Under the pieces are notes generated by a model. That model was given only the letters and a program-made list of their open reading frames with translations. It had not been told where the DNA came from and did no database searches. From contig NC_091019.1 in assembly GCF_041296385.1 (NCBI RefSeq), positions 7,277,264 through 7,341,263 of the forward strand: a stretch of 64,000 nucleotides of DNA. Direction: 5' to 3'. This document shows positions 50,630 through 62,641 of the stretch, one piece after another; the first letter of the stretch is position 1, and each line of letters starts with the position of its first letter. A program made the position numbers and the translations under genes. Source of the DNA: Aphelocoma coerulescens. Its lineage: Eukaryota; Chordata; Aves; Passeriformes; Corvidae.

Positions 50630-51169
50630 CTACTTCAAACATTAATATGTTTTTGATAAAATTTGATGTTGCATGGTGGTTTTTTAATCTATGAATCTGT
50701 AACATGAAGGAAAGGGGAATACTTAGGTGGCAAAAAGTATTACCTTCCATTAATCATATAGCCCACATTTTGCTAAGCAAAGCACATTCTCCATAATCTC
50801 ATTTAACTGTTTTCCATTTGTTTTTTTCTGGCACAGTGCAGTAATAAGAGGAAAGGTTTAGCAAAAATGTTATTCTTTTCTTCCACTTACCATGAAAGTT
50901 AGAGCACTCAGTTATGGCAGTTTTTTCTATGCTATATTCTGCAAGATCTGAATTTCTTGCTCTCTCTGTACTTGAAATTACTGTATATAAGACTACAGAA
51001 ATCAAGATCCTAACTATGCGATAAGTGGTTAATTGTAATTGAATTGGTATTTAAAATCTAGGCCCTAAGGCGCTCATATGCATACTTTAAATGTATAAAT
51101 AGGTGTTCATAAAACCCAGCCTAAATATATGGTATTTTTCAAGCTATTTCATACACCCTAAGTCAGATT
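50630..51169. other. AT-rich intergenic sequence
   Basis: Nothing recognisable was seen. Confidence 0.5.
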
Positions 51170-51992
51170 GCATGTGACTCCAAGTTGGGTGGGAGTGCTG
51201 ATCTGCTGCATGGTAGCAAGGCTCCACAGAGGGATCTGGATAGGCTGATCAATGGACTGAGGCCAACTGTATGAGATTCAGAAGTCCCAGGTCCTGCACT
51301 TCCATCAGAGCAACCCCATGCAAAACTACATGCATGGGAAAGAGTGGCTGTAAAGCAGCCCAGTGGAAAAAGGCATAGGGGCGCTGGTCAACAGCAGCTG
51401 AACATAAGCCAGCATGGGCCCAGGTGGCCAAGATGGCCAAGAGCATCCCGGCCTGCATCAGCAATAGTGTAGCCACGTGAACCAGGTCACTGATTGTCCC
51501 CCGTACTGGGCCTGGTGAGGCCTCACCTTGAATTCTGTGTTCAGTATTAGGCCCCTCACTACAAGAAAGGCATGGAACTGCTGGAGCAAGTCCAGAGAAG
51601 GACAATGAAGCTGAGCAAGGATCTGGACCACAAGTCTGATGAGGAGTGAGAGACGGAGATGGGGGTGTTCAGCTTGGAGAAAAGGAGGCTCAGGGAGAGA
51701 CTACTTCACTGCAGATTGTAGTGAAGTGGGATCAATCTCTTCTCCCAAGTAACAGGATGAGCAGAAATGGCTTCAAGTTGTGCAATGGGAGATTTAGAAT
51801 GGATTTTAGAAAATGGTAGTCAGGCATTGGAACAGGCCACCCAGGGAGGTGGTGAAGTCACCATCCTGTAAGTGTTCAAAAATCACGTAGATGTGGCACC
51901 TGGAGGCAGGGCTTAGTGATGCACCAGGCAGTGCTGGGTTAATTCGATGATCTTAGAGGTCTTTCCCAAGCTTAATGATTCTATGATTTATA
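51170..51992 (+). mobile_element. CR1 LINE 3' portion (about 820 bp)
   Basis: The longest CR1 piece in the window. It runs from a GTTGGGTGGGAGTGCTGATCTGC block through CAGCATGGGCCCAGGTGGCCAA, GTCCAGAGAAGGACAATGAAG, CTTGGAGAAAAGGAGGCTCAGG and GGAACAGGCCACCCAGG to AATGATTCTATGATT. It covers the end of the ORF2 region and the 3' UTR in sense orientation, with frameshifts and stops. The 118-residue minus-strand frame at 51249 is antisense to it and is not a gene. Confidence 0.9.
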
Positions 51993-52471
51993 ACAGTTGA
52001 TCCCTTTTACTTTCAGTCATCATTGAAAGTAATCAACACTTATGGTAAGACAATTTCAATAGGATCAGAGTTCCACTGAATCAACAGGACTGTGCCTTGA
52101 TACTGTACTTTCTTGAAACAAGGGCACAGTTGGAATTAGCAATAAATTGTATGCCTATTTTTTTCAGTGAGCAAAAATTATACTTTTGCTTTCCTGGGTA
52201 AAAAGCACACGTATTTTTTCATGTTGTTAGTCTACAATTGTTCAGTCACCATGATCATGGCTGTATTATGTAGTCTGTACTGATAATGATCAAAAGATAT
52301 TAAGAGTTCATAGATCATACAACGATATTTAGAGGAAAATGAGCTTTCTCCCTATGCTGATAACTGTTATTGTCTCTACAGTAAACTTGTACCTAAGCTA
52401 AACTGTATATAGGTATGTATATAGGTAGTGCTACTGCAATTTTATTTCAACACGGTCTCACTGAACCCACT
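51993..52471. other. AT-rich intergenic sequence
   Basis: Nothing recognisable was seen. Confidence 0.5.
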
Positions 52472-54782
52472 TGTATTGGTTTTGCACCGCCTGGTTTTTG
52501 GTAGCAGGCAGGCCACAGAGGTGGCTCCTGTGAGAACCTGCTGGAAGCTTTCACCATGTATAGCAGAGTCAGTCCCTGATGGCTCTGAAGATGGACATGC
52601 TGCTGGCCAAAACTGGGCCAATGAGAGAGGTTGGTAAGACCTCTGTGATGACATATTTAAGAAGAAAATTCAAAACAAAGGACATACAGTTTTTCTTCTA
52701 GTCAGAGGAAGAAGAGGTGAGAACATGTGAGTGAAAACAACATGGTGACACCAAGGTATCGTGGTTTGAAGCTGGCTAGGTGCCAAGCCAGAAAAATAAA
52801 ATCTGTTATTTTTCATAAGGGGAAATAAAGATTACTGAGGAAGACTGGAAAACCGCAAGGCAAAACAGGCACACATTTGATCAATTACAGTATAAAGGAG
52901 ATTCCTTACTAACAGAATTAAAAATAAAAAGAAATAATAAGAAATTAAAGCAAACTCCCCTCTCCTCCAGCACCCCCTCCTTTCCACCAACCTGCACAAA
53001 AGGGAAAAAAAAAACATGGGATTTGGTCAGTGCTGCAGTTCTTAAAAGTCTCTCCAATATATAAGGAAAATTAGTTTCTTCTGCTTTAACATGGTTTCCA
53101 AACTGTCACCAGCAACAGTCCCACCTGAGGTGGAAAAACATCTCTCCCATGAAAATCTCACAATTTATTCATACTGCAGTCATGGCTCCATAACATAGGG
53201 GTTTTTTCTTTTAAGGATGAGTTATTCTGGCCTGAAAACAAAGGCTTTCTTCTTCAAAATCTCTAAAAGCCTTTCACCACTTCTCTATAGCTTGGCATAT
53301 GCATTCTAATATCTTCACAGGCCACACATAGATTCTCCATCCCCGCATGTACTTCAAATGGATTAAAGAGACAAAGTTTTTGATATTACAGTTTTTACCA
53401 TGGCCTGCAGGAACCATTTTTAAGCTATGCGCTACAAGTGCCTCCGCTCTCTTTTCCCGCCACCATCTTGGCTCCATCCCATGTGACTTACTTCCCCTTT
53501 CTCTCTGACCTTGACATCACCATGTTAAGGAATTGATCTTGTTCAGCCTTACATTGGAGAAAGCCTTGCTCCCTTTTATGCTGCTGGCTGCATGGTGTCT
53601 TCTTCGGTTCGGTACAAGCTGTGCTGGCTGCAGAGAGGCTCCACCGGCTCCCACCAGGCCCGCACAGGGCCGTGCTGGCCATATGGAGGAGAGGGGGAGA
53701 GGCCCGCTGGTCCCCAGAAGCCGCGCCAGGTGGTTTTAGCAGTGCAGCAGTTCATGGCTGTTTTTAGCTGCCTGCGGATCTGGGATGGTACCCCTGCAGC
53801 GACCCGGGGGCCCATGCCGCGGTGCCAGGGGACGGGGAGGGCTGGGCCCGGTCCAAGAGACAGAGCCTGGGGCCCATTTCCACCCACCTCCCCACAGGAA
53901 AAGCCAGAACAAGAAGGGAACATCCCACACTTGTGCGTCCTTTAAATATGCAAATCGAGAGAAGCACCATTGGTTTAACAGCTTGTCTATCAACTATGTT
54001 TCAACCGACTACACAAGGTCAGTAGAGGAGGAGGTGTTCCAGGCGCCTCAGCCGAGATTCCTCTGCAGGCTGTGGTCAGGACCATGGTGAAGTGGCTGTG
54101 CCCCTGCAGCCCATGGGTCCACGGGGATGCAGAGATCCATCCGTAGTCCATAGGGGAGGTGCCGGAGCAGGTGGGTGCCTGGAGGAGGCTGTGATCCAGT
54201 GGGAGACACAGTGGAGAGAGAGGGCTCCTGCTCCCAGGCTGGAGCAGGCTGTCCTTGGAGCACTGCACCCTGTGGAAAGAGAGAGCCACAGCACAGCAGT
54301 TTTGGGAGGACTGCTTGCCCATGGGGGGAATTAATGTTGCAGCAGTTTTGGCAAGACTGCTGCTTGTGAGAGTGCACCCACGCTGGAGAAGTTCACAGAA
54401 AACTGTCTCCCATGGGAGGGACCCCACACCTCACAAGGGAAGGACTCCTCTCCCAGAGCAGCAGAAGAAAATTTTGGGTGATAAACTGACCAAAACCCCC
54501 ATTCCCTGTCTCCCTGTGCTGTTGGTGTAAAAGAGGGAGGGGTTGGGGGAAAAAGGTGTTTTAAGGGCTTAGTTTACTTCTCTTTATGCTCCTCTGATTC
54601 TGTTAATATTAAATTCACTTTTCAACTTTAAGTTGAACCTGTTTTGCCCTTGTTCTCCTGGTCCTTACCTCAACTCATGAACCCTTTGTTACTTTTTTTT
54701 CTCTCCTCTGCCCAGCTGTGGCAGGGGAGGGTGAGTGAGCAACTCTCATGGGTGCCTGGCATTGGGCCAGGGTCAAACCACA
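52472..54782 (+). mobile_element. ERVL-type solo LTR split by a nested LTR
   Basis: The outer LTR starts TGTATTGGTTTTGCACC, continues through GGTAGCAGGCAGGCCACAGA and CATATTTAAGAAG, is interrupted at 52756, and resumes at 54019 with TCAGTAGAGGAGGAGGTG. It then shows the diagnostic series of short repeats with CACGCTGGAG and CCATGGG-type cores (54150-54430), and ends GGGCCAGGGTCAAACCACA. This is a familiar bird ERVL LTR with internal 30-60 bp repeats. Without the insertion it is about 1.05 kb. Its own target duplication is not clear (CCACT on the left, ACACC on the right). Confidence 0.8.
52757..54013. mobile_element. Nested LTR (1257 bp) with perfect 5-bp TSD
   Basis: It is inserted into the ERVL LTR between two copies of CAAGG (52752-52756 and 54014-54018). 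It starts TATCGTGGTTTGAAGC, probably a mutated TGTCGTGG, and ends ACCGACTACA. Removal of the insert and one CAAGG makes the outer LTR continuous. It has an AT-rich first part and a GC-rich part (53570-53900). Orientation is unclear; a TATA-like CATAAAAGGG on the minus strand near 53573 slightly favours minus. The many ~100-residue frames in the GC-rich part are incidental. Confidence 0.75.
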
Positions 54783-55151
54783 ACACCATTGTACATGATA
54801 GGCATTCAGCTGCACATTCTTGTTAGTTCAGTCAGCTACATAGCTACCACAGAGGATGTTGGAGACATGATATGCATGATGACGTCACAAAACAGCTAGG
54901 AACTGCTGTGTCTGCTCAGAGACCTCAACAGGGAAGGACAGTCCATAGGCGCACTGTTTTCAAAATTGCTTTCTGTCTATAAATAAAGTGTTTTCTCCTC
55001 TCTTTCACTTTTTGAAAGTACTGTGAACCAGAACCTCTCATCACTTATCATAAATGTAGAATTTTTACAGAGTTTGTGTATTTTTTTTTAAATATCAAGG
55101 GTTTTAGTGGTTCTGAAAGGAATTAATCTTGTCCATTGGAAAAAAAAGTGC
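54783..55151. other. Intergenic, possible LTR-like promoter fragment
   Basis: It holds a TGACGTCA (CRE-like) site near 54880 and TATAAATAAAG near 54978, followed by a TTTCTCC-rich stretch. This could be the end of another decayed LTR, but no ends or duplication support it. Confidence 0.25.
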
Positions 55152-55341
55152 TGTTCACCAGATTTTTATATCTTGGACAGCAGAACTAATTCTGGGGGCA
55201 AGGCTTAGGTCCAGCCATTTAGATTTTTTTACCTTTTTTTCCCCTGGGGTAAGAACCCTTAAAAACAGGCAGAGAAATATTCTCAGCACTCTGGGTTCCT
55301 ACATTGTGAATTAGGTGATAGACTACTATGTAACATTGTCA
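55152..55341. mobile_element. Rearranged LTR fragment: first ~150 bp inverted
   Basis: 55152-55303 resembles the reverse complement of the first ~145 bp of the LTR at 56475 (for example ACAGGCAGAGAAATATTCTC followed by CTGGGTTCCTACA). It is immediately followed (55305-55341) by sequence matching the next part of that LTR (56609-56645) in direct orientation at about 32 of 37 bases. The piece is therefore a relative of the neighbouring LTR with its terminal segment flipped in place. Confidence 0.6.
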
Positions 55342-56474
55342 CACCCTGGGTTATAGAAGTTAGGGATCAGTCCTGTAAAGACAGAAGTAAAAACTTTTTT
55401 GTTTCTACAGTATTGACTTCATTTTGATTCTAGAACAACACAGAAAATACTACAAAGACCTATAAAACATACTTGTAGTCTTCTGTATAATGGGAAAAGC
55501 AAATATCCATTAATGGAACAAAGAAAACTTTATAAATAGAACATTTTATGTAAATTGTTGCTCTCAAGCACTTTTAGTTCTTCAAAAATGCATAACATTT
55601 TCTTCTTTTAAATGCGGCTTATATAGTAAGGCTAAGAATCTAATTAATCTATAACTGTATACTGTATAACATTTTTCTTTTATACTGACTTTTGGCTGAT
55701 TATCTTTTTCACATTTCATATATGTAATTAAATTAAGAATACAGCTTTACAAGGTAAATGACAATTTGACAACTTCAAAAAGGTATAGAAGAAAGAAAAG
55801 CATGTTAGTAATGTATGAACATTTTCTGTTTATTCATTATTTAAAATATATTTAAGAATTTTGCACCAGTATCCTACTTCTAGAGATGAAAGACTCTATT
55901 TTCTTAAGGAACAAGTTTTAAAACTGTCCGCTTTTTGTGGATAGAAATTCATGCCATTTAAACTAGGGGCAGTTTGAGCTGTTGATGCAGTTTTAATGAG
56001 AATTCACCAGAGGGCAGAGGAAAAGGAATGCCATTAATAAAACTTTGTGAATGGTGGTATTTTTGTCTTGTTGGCTTAAGAAGTTTAAAAATCACTTAAG
56101 CATTTTCTCTATTCCTGGCTGTTTCTGAGAGGCAAATTGGTAGGGGGTTGAAAGGGGTGGAGTGGCAATTAAATAAGTAGTGTCCCAAATCTATGTCTCT
56201 TGCTTTGACCTTTGTCAGGATGTCTTGGAATAATCATTTTGAGGAATTTTTTGTCACCAATGTAGTCCTGACCAAACACAGCATTTAAGTATGTTCCTAT
56301 CTTATAGTACTGAGCACCCTCAGTGTGAAGGATATGGTTAAGAGCACTGTTAAACAGTGGACCCAAATGATAAATTCTGTAGACTAGGAGGCCTGCAAAT
56401 ACTCTCTTAGGTGTAAATCATAGATGTTCAGAAATGTCTGTGGTATGCTCTGCACACTCATTGACATTTGGGAT
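55342..56474. other. AT-rich intergenic, possibly decayed LTR tail at its start
   Basis: Weak similarity to the LTR may continue to about 55500; beyond that nothing is recognisable. The plus strand reads TTTGGGAT just before the 5' LTR. Confidence 0.4.
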
Positions 56475-57696
56475 TGTGGGAACCCAGAATGCAGAGAATA
56501 TTTCTCTGCCTGTTTTGAAGGGTTCTAACCCCCTGGAAAACACTGGTTTTGACCTTCATCCATGGAGAAAATTGCCTACCCTCTGGGAAGAATTAAAATC
56601 TACACTGGTGTGAACTAGATGATAGAATACTATGTAAGATTATCACAGGGTGAAAAATTTAGAGGTTTTGGGTTTATTAATATAGTAAGTAGATAAAAGC
56701 AAAAACCATCAAAATGGAGGATTGTTATTGTTCTCCAGACCTTCTTCTTCTTCTTCTTCTACTACTACTACTACTCCATATTCTGCAGTAGAAATAGTCT
56801 GGGATAATTGGATAAAGAATTTCACAGTTCCTGTCTGTGTGACCAGACAATTTATGAGACATTGGAAGGGAAGATATCTTTCGTTTTAAGCTTTTATTGG
56901 TTAATTTACCTTTAAAAAGGCTGTGTAATCTTGATAATTTGGCTTTTTCCTGCATTCTCTACTTCATGCTATGTCTGGGTCATGACAGTGGCTTATATTT
57001 CTCTGATAAGACTTAATAAACTGAAACATAGCTTTAGAAGAAACATAAAGATTTTCGTTATAGGTTAGCTGTGTTGAAATTAGTTCGAATAGGAAGAACT
57101 TGGGCCCAGTGAGAGTTAATTAAAATAGTTAAGAGAGCTGGACCTGAAATGGGTTTTAAGATGTTAGTAACTGATTACCAAATAACTGATGATCTGTCAT
57201 TTGCATGTTTGCTTAGCTGTGCTTAGAACGAGGAATAGAAACATTGATAAGTTGGTGTAGGGAACAAGGAAATTATCAATTTCCCCCCTTGGTGGGAACC
57301 TGTTCAAAAGTCATGCAAGAGCAAACTTAGAGGTCACTAAAGCAATTAGGATTGTTAAAGTTCAGAAAGGCAAAAAGGTCAAAATGAGGAAGATGAGCAC
57401 ACTTCATCTTTTTAAGACCACTGACCCAATTCAAGACCACCGACTCAATTCAGGACACACACTACGCATGCTTAATGACATTTAAGCTCATTTCCATATG
57501 AAGCTGAGAATGGGAGGTGTTAATGTTATGAATATACACTGGAATTTTGGATATTCATAATTTTTGTAAATAAAAAGCTTTGTGTTTGCTTGGATCAGGG
57601 CCCTGCGTCTTAGGGAGCTATCCCACGCAGTGCCTGGTGCCAAATAAAGCATGCACTTTCTAACTCTAAACTGTTAGAGAGTTTTTGCCCGTCTCA
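56475..57696 (+). mobile_element. Proviral 5' LTR (1222 bp)
   Basis: It begins TGTGGGAACCCAGAATGC, identical to the 3' LTR start at 63856. The end is placed at the CA of GTCTCA (57696) after AATAAA (57643-57648). Another AATAAA lies near 57569. The U3 is long and AT-rich, with a CTT/CTA microsatellite at 56741 and several CACTGAC/GACTCAATTCA repeats near 57417-57455. No obvious TATA box stands out; ATGAATATAC near 57527 is a candidate. The boundary with the leader is inferred from the polyadenylation signal, since the 3' copy is cut by the window. Confidence 0.75.
56741..56775. repeat. (CTT)n(CTA)n microsatellite in the LTR
   Basis: About six to seven CTT units run directly into five CTA units, within U3 of the 5' LTR. 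Confidence 0.9.
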
Positions 57697-58103
57697 GTTG
57701 GATATCAAATTTAGATCGATATTCATATTTTGGTAAATCAAAACAACTTTAGAAGAAAGAGAAGGCTAAAATTCCCGTTTGTCTCTGACTCCTGGCAAAG
57801 ACTCTAAAAAGTCTCCCCCATGAGGGGAGATACAATTAAGGTGCTGGACTGCATCATATGGTGTCCTGTGTTCGGGCCTCACTGAAGCAAAGAGTGCCAG
57901 GAGAAATCGGACAGCAGCGCGCAGCCAGAAACAGAACAAAAATCCAGCGGGTCGGCTTCGAAAATCCAGGATCTTCTGACCTCAGTGCACGGGGGACAGA
58001 AGAAGCCGTGAACTGCTGGACGGGACGCGGGCCAGGACTTCAAAGACCAGTAAAAACCACCTAAACTCTGGTAAGCTGTCCAAAACTAGACCTAAAAACA
58101 ATA
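57697..58103 (+). promoter_or_regulatory. Proviral leader with candidate splice donor
   Basis: About 400 bp between the LTR end and the gag start. A primer-binding site is expected just after 57696, but TGGATATCAA (57699) matches no tRNA 3' end that I know, so the primer is unassigned. CTCTG|GTAAG at 58066-58075 is a good candidate for the major splice donor used for env mRNA. Confidence 0.45.
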
Positions 58104-61100
58104 ATGGGAGGGATTCTCTCAAGGACAGAGACGGATGTAATTGATAGCTTCGAGAATCTGTCTCGTAAGCATCCATGAGCTGTTTCTAGGAAGGAACTAG
58201 AGGATTTGTTGTCCTGGGTGAGTGAATTCCCTGATGCTGTAATAGGAGATCTGCACCTACCATCTTTCTGGGAAAATATTAATTCTATTCTGTACCATTT
58301 GGCAACTCTAAGAGATGAATCGGCTCTGAGGTTGCTATCTCCTGCTAGGGTTATTTATGAAGTGCTTATGAGGGCAGCACCTCCTACTTCTACTGAAGAG
58401 GGGGCTTTCCAAACTCCCCTGCAACCCCAACGCATTTTCTTAGGCTCTGGGAGCTCTGAAACTGTCGCGGAGAGTGCACAGAAACCCATGCCGGCAACGG
58501 AGAAACCCGTGCCGGCGACGGACAGTTTTAAAACCCCGCTCGCAGCCGCGGCAGCCCCAGGGACGGGCACAAGACGTCACATTCGCGCAAAACCCTCCTA
58601 GATTCCTAGCAAAGGCGATTGTTTGTCCCTCAAGTGTTGGGGGGGTGGGGGGGGCGCAACGCGAAACCACATAAATATTTTTTGCCGGACCCAAAGTTAA
58701 AGCTTTTGATTGGTCTGACGCAGGAAGATGACAAAGCGGTTTTTGAGTTTTTCCCACGCGCGCATGTACAAAGAGGGGAAGGGGAAGCCTCTGCCACCTC
58801 CCAAGGAGCGGAGTTTGCCCCCGAGGGTGTGGTTTTGATCGCGCCCAAACCACCCGTTACTATCCAAGCCGAGGGGCAACCCGTACCTCCCGAATCCAGG
58901 GTCCTCCCATCAACGAACCGTGCGCGCGGCCAGGGGCAGTCCCGGAGCTGGCGACCATCCCTCCTGCCACCCTCACGTGGTCGCGAATCGCGTTCACTTC
59001 TGCGTTTGAATCGCGCGGCGCAGCCAGCGGCAGCGCTGCCTGCTGCTGACGTCATCGCCCCCGCCACCACTGATCCTGCTCTTCTTCCGCGTTTGGAACA
59101 CCTCGCTTCCACGCCTGCGCGGTGCGGCATAACCCCCCTCCCCCCACCTTCAGATGCTGCGGTTACCCCGGCAACGGCGGTCGGCTCTGACCGTAGCCAT
59201 TTTGGTGCATGCTACTACTGGCTCTTTCGTGTATTCCACAGCGCGCGGGACGGCGCAAGGCACCCCCAGCCCTGGCTCCAGCCCTAGCCAGGGCGCCAGC
59301 CACACCCCCGGCTCCAGCCAAGCCGCACCCCAGGTCCCTGGCCCCAGCATTTCTAGCCCCAGCCCAGCCCCAGCCCCGGCCGCAGCTGCTCCCCCCGTGC
59401 AGCTGCTAGAGGCGGACGCCTCAGCTGCTGTGCCTGCTTTGCCAATTGGCGCTGCATCCCCAGCCAGCAGTACAATTCCATTGGCCACTGCTGCTCCACC
59501 GAGCATGCCATCAGCTGCTGTGGCAGCCACTAGCCCTGCATCAGCTCTGCCTATGCCTGCATCGCGGCCATAAGCGACGGCATATGGCCAGGGCGTTCCA
59601 GCAGCCGCTGTATCAGCATTGCATCTAGCCTCCACCATCCCACTGACAGCATCACTCAGTGGATCAGCACAACAACTGCATGACGTTAAGCAATATCTCA
59701 CATACAGCACCAGCAGAACAAAATCTATCCTATCTCCACAAGACACGGAGAACTTCTCAAAACGTATTTTAACTCCTCTTCCAGCACAAGAAGATCAAAC
59801 GCATATTATCCTTATTCACAGGGAAGTCCTGGAGCAAGATGTATCTTTTCAAACACATTCTCCTAAAACTTCTCAGGGAAATTTAGCTGACCTTATGGGA
59901 CTTTTTCAACCTCAAGTACCTGCTCCAGATCTCAGCGGTGAGAATATGGTGATCAGTACAGCTTCAGAAAGCATTCCTATGTCTTCTCAAGCTTCATCTT
60001 GTTTTTCTACCACGAGCAGTATAACTCCAGCTTTTCGAATGCCTGCTTCAGAGCTTCACTTACAGCAACAGCAACCCTCTCGTCCCTCGTCGCATCAACT
60101 TCATTTTCAGCTTTCAGATGACTTTGTACGTCATCTTTTTTTCTGACTTAGGGAATGTGCACAGCACTATCTACCTCAACAGGTTGGAGCACTGGGTCCC
60201 CAGCCCTCAACCATCCTGCACGGCGGCAGGACCCTACCCATGTCCATTGTACATACTCCTTCCATGTCTACATCATTGCCACCTGCAATGGCGGCCTCAG
60301 CCATTCCTCCCTTATTACCTCACAGTGCACAGCCACGGATACCCTTCCCTATTCCTCAAACAGGAGGGGGAGTGGAATGGAATGCATGGATTCTTCGGTC
60401 AAGAAGAACCTGCATCCTGGCAAACTACAAGTCCACAGAATGCTGGTAAGGATTTAGTTTCATTTGACAAATACCTTTCAAAAGATACGTCTGCTACAAC
60501 AGACTGGTCAAGCATTAGAAAAAAAGTGCTCAAAGAGAGAGACTTCAATATGGCAGAGATAGATAGCGTTGTAATGCCAGTTACATATTCCAGACAAAAT
60601 CAAAACCCTCCTGCATGGCAACCTATGGATAATCAAGTCATCAAAGATTTAATGGACGCAGTGAAAACTCATAGTTTGGGAAGTCCATACTTCAAACAGC
60701 TTTTAAGAGGCACATTCAGCAATTATGACATGGTACTTTTTGACTGTAGAAGTGTTGCCTCAGCAACTTTTACAGATGCACAGCTCCTGCTATGGGATGC
60801 AAAATGGAGAAGAGCACTTCGCAAGCTGAGAGAAAATATGCGACAGGACTGCATGCAGCTCTCACACTAGAGCAATTAGCTGATGATGAACCTCACGATA
60901 GGCCAGAAGATCAGTCAGTGCTTTTGCCTCGCAATGTGCTTGCGGACATCAAAGAAGCAGCAAAAAAGGCAATTTTACAAATTCCACCAACCAGAACCCC
61001 AGAAGGCGTTAACACAGAAATAAAGCAAGGTCCTGCTGAAACCTTTACCTCATTCGTCGATCATCTCACGCAAGCTGTGGACAGACAAGTCAGTGATGAA

Positions 61101-61368
61101 GCAGCGAAACCACATCTGCTACGAAGTCTTACTTTTGCAAACGCTAATGCAGAGTGCAAACATATAATCAGTGCCATGACTGGTCACCCGACCATAGCTG
61201 AAATGATGGAGGCATGCAGTAAGGTGGGCACACCTCAGCATATTGCAACAATCCAAGCAAGCATTTTGGGACAAGAAATCAGAAAAATTCTTCAAGTGCA
61301 TGGCGAAATATTTTCAAAAACTCTAGCAGCGCTTCGTTCAGAACTACAAAGTAACTCCAGAGAAGTGA
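58104..61368 (+). pseudogene. gag: gag: matrix, Pro/Ala-rich region, capsid
   Basis: ATG at 58104 opens with Met-Gly-Gly and a serine at position 6, a good myristoylation site, followed by a matrix-like helical domain (to ~58400) interrupted by one in-frame TGA at 58176. A long Pro/Ala-rich GC-rich section follows, in two frames (58619-59287 and 59154-59573) with a TAA at 59571. The frame of the ATG then continues to 60146. The capsid N-terminal domain lies in the +1 frame (60118-60870). The C-terminal domain (60792-61385), back in the first frame, carries the major homology region Q-G-P-x-E-x-F-x-x-F-x-x-x-L at 61025-61082. No CCHC zinc knuckle is present; Gag is cut near 61350-61370 by the deletion that joins it to RNase H. 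It would form the virion core; here at least two stops and two frameshifts disable it. Confidence 0.8.
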
Positions 61369-61369
61369 A

Positions 61370-62464
61370 GATTCAGCTTATGTAGCAAATATAGTCAGAA
61401 GAATAGAGGGATCCCTTTTGAAAGAAGTTGATAACAAGAATCTGTATTCTTATCTTGTGTGTATGAAAAAACTATTAGATCAGAGAGAACACAAATATTT
61501 TGTTTCCCACATCAGAGCACACTCTTCTCTTCCAGGATTCTTGGCGGAAGGAAATGCACGAGCAGATAAATTGACCATGGTCATCTCAAACACTTTGCTG
61601 AACATTTTTGAGCAAGCAAAACTGAGTCATGCATTTTTTCATCAGAACGCACAAGCACTGATGGGGACATTTTGCATTTCTAAAGATCAGGCGAAGGCCA
61701 TCATAAATGCTTGTCTGGACTGTCAGCTTGTGCAACCCCCTGTATCCACAGGAGCAGTCAATCCGAGAGGATTGCAAAGCCTGCAATTATGGCAGACAGA
61801 TATCACAAAATACCCACCTTTTGGGAGATTTAAAAATGTTCATGTGTCTGTGGGCACCTTTTCAGGTGCAGTCTTTGCTTCCCTGCACATAGGTAAAACA
61901 TCGAAACATGCATGTCGGCATTTTTTGCAAGCATTTGCATCATTGGGCATTCCTCAAGAAATTAAAACAGACAATGGTCCAGCTTACAGAGGATGAACCC
62001 TTGACACATTTCTGAAAAATTGGGGTGTTTGTCACATATTTAGCATACCTAATTTTTCTACAGGTCAAGCCATCATAGAAAGAACACACCACACCTTAAA
62101 ATCCCTTTTGGATAAATAGAAAAGGGAGGAAGCAGAGGCTACACCTCAAATGTGGTTGAACAAAGCTTTGTATGTTTTAAACTTCTTGAATAGCTCCTTT
62201 GCAGAACTTACTCCACCAATTATCAGGCATTTTTCAAATAGCATTCAGGCGAAATTGAGGGAAAATCCTTTAGTCTTGATCAAAGATTTAGAGACTGGAC
62301 AGATCAAGGATCCATTTCAACTAATAACTTGGGGCAAACAGTATGCTTGTGTCTCAACAGGTGCAGGACTGAAGTAGATTCCAGCAAAAAACGTGAAACC
62401 TTATCAAGCTCAGAAACAAGCAGGAATCGACTCCGGGAACAAGGAGGCGAGCACACAGACGTGA
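61370..62464 (+). pseudogene. pol: pol remnant: RNase H tail plus integrase
   Basis: A single frame, without frameshifts, broken by three stops (TGA 61994, TAG 62117, TAG 62375). It begins D-S-A-Y-V-A, the last catalytic aspartate block of RNase H, and continues to the H-I-R-A-H-S end of that domain (~61540). Integrase follows: the zinc domain has H-x3-H (61628, 61640) and C-x2-C (61712, 61721). The catalytic core has D at 61799, D at 61970 and E at 62078, with exactly 35 positions between the last two. The C-terminal DNA-binding domain spans ~62150-62380. All metal-binding and catalytic residues are present, so only the stops disable it. Reverse transcriptase and protease are absent. The frame ends at TGA 62462-62464. 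Confidence 0.85.
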
Positions 62465-62641
62465 ATCAGTGTCAACACTGCTGTTGATGCCACAGACATC
62501 AGTTATCTTTCTGTGCAAGAACTGTGGACTGAGTCTTATGCAAAAGTGTGGGAAAGTTAATGGTATAAATTTTGTATGCAAGAGTGTGATATAAGTTGTG
62601 TTGCAGATCAGAGATTCCCATGTGAGATAAAGCTGTTGAGC

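Noticed and set aside
51249..51605. 118-residue minus-strand frame
   Set aside because: Antisense to a CR1 fragment.
53592..53945. Overlapping ~115-residue GC-rich frames on both strands as a gene or CpG-island promoter
   Set aside because: They fall inside the nested LTR, and open frames on both strands are a composition effect.
57697..57720. Primer-binding site of the right-hand provirus
   Set aside because: The TGG at 57699 is in a plausible position, but the following bases match no tRNA end I know; left unassigned.
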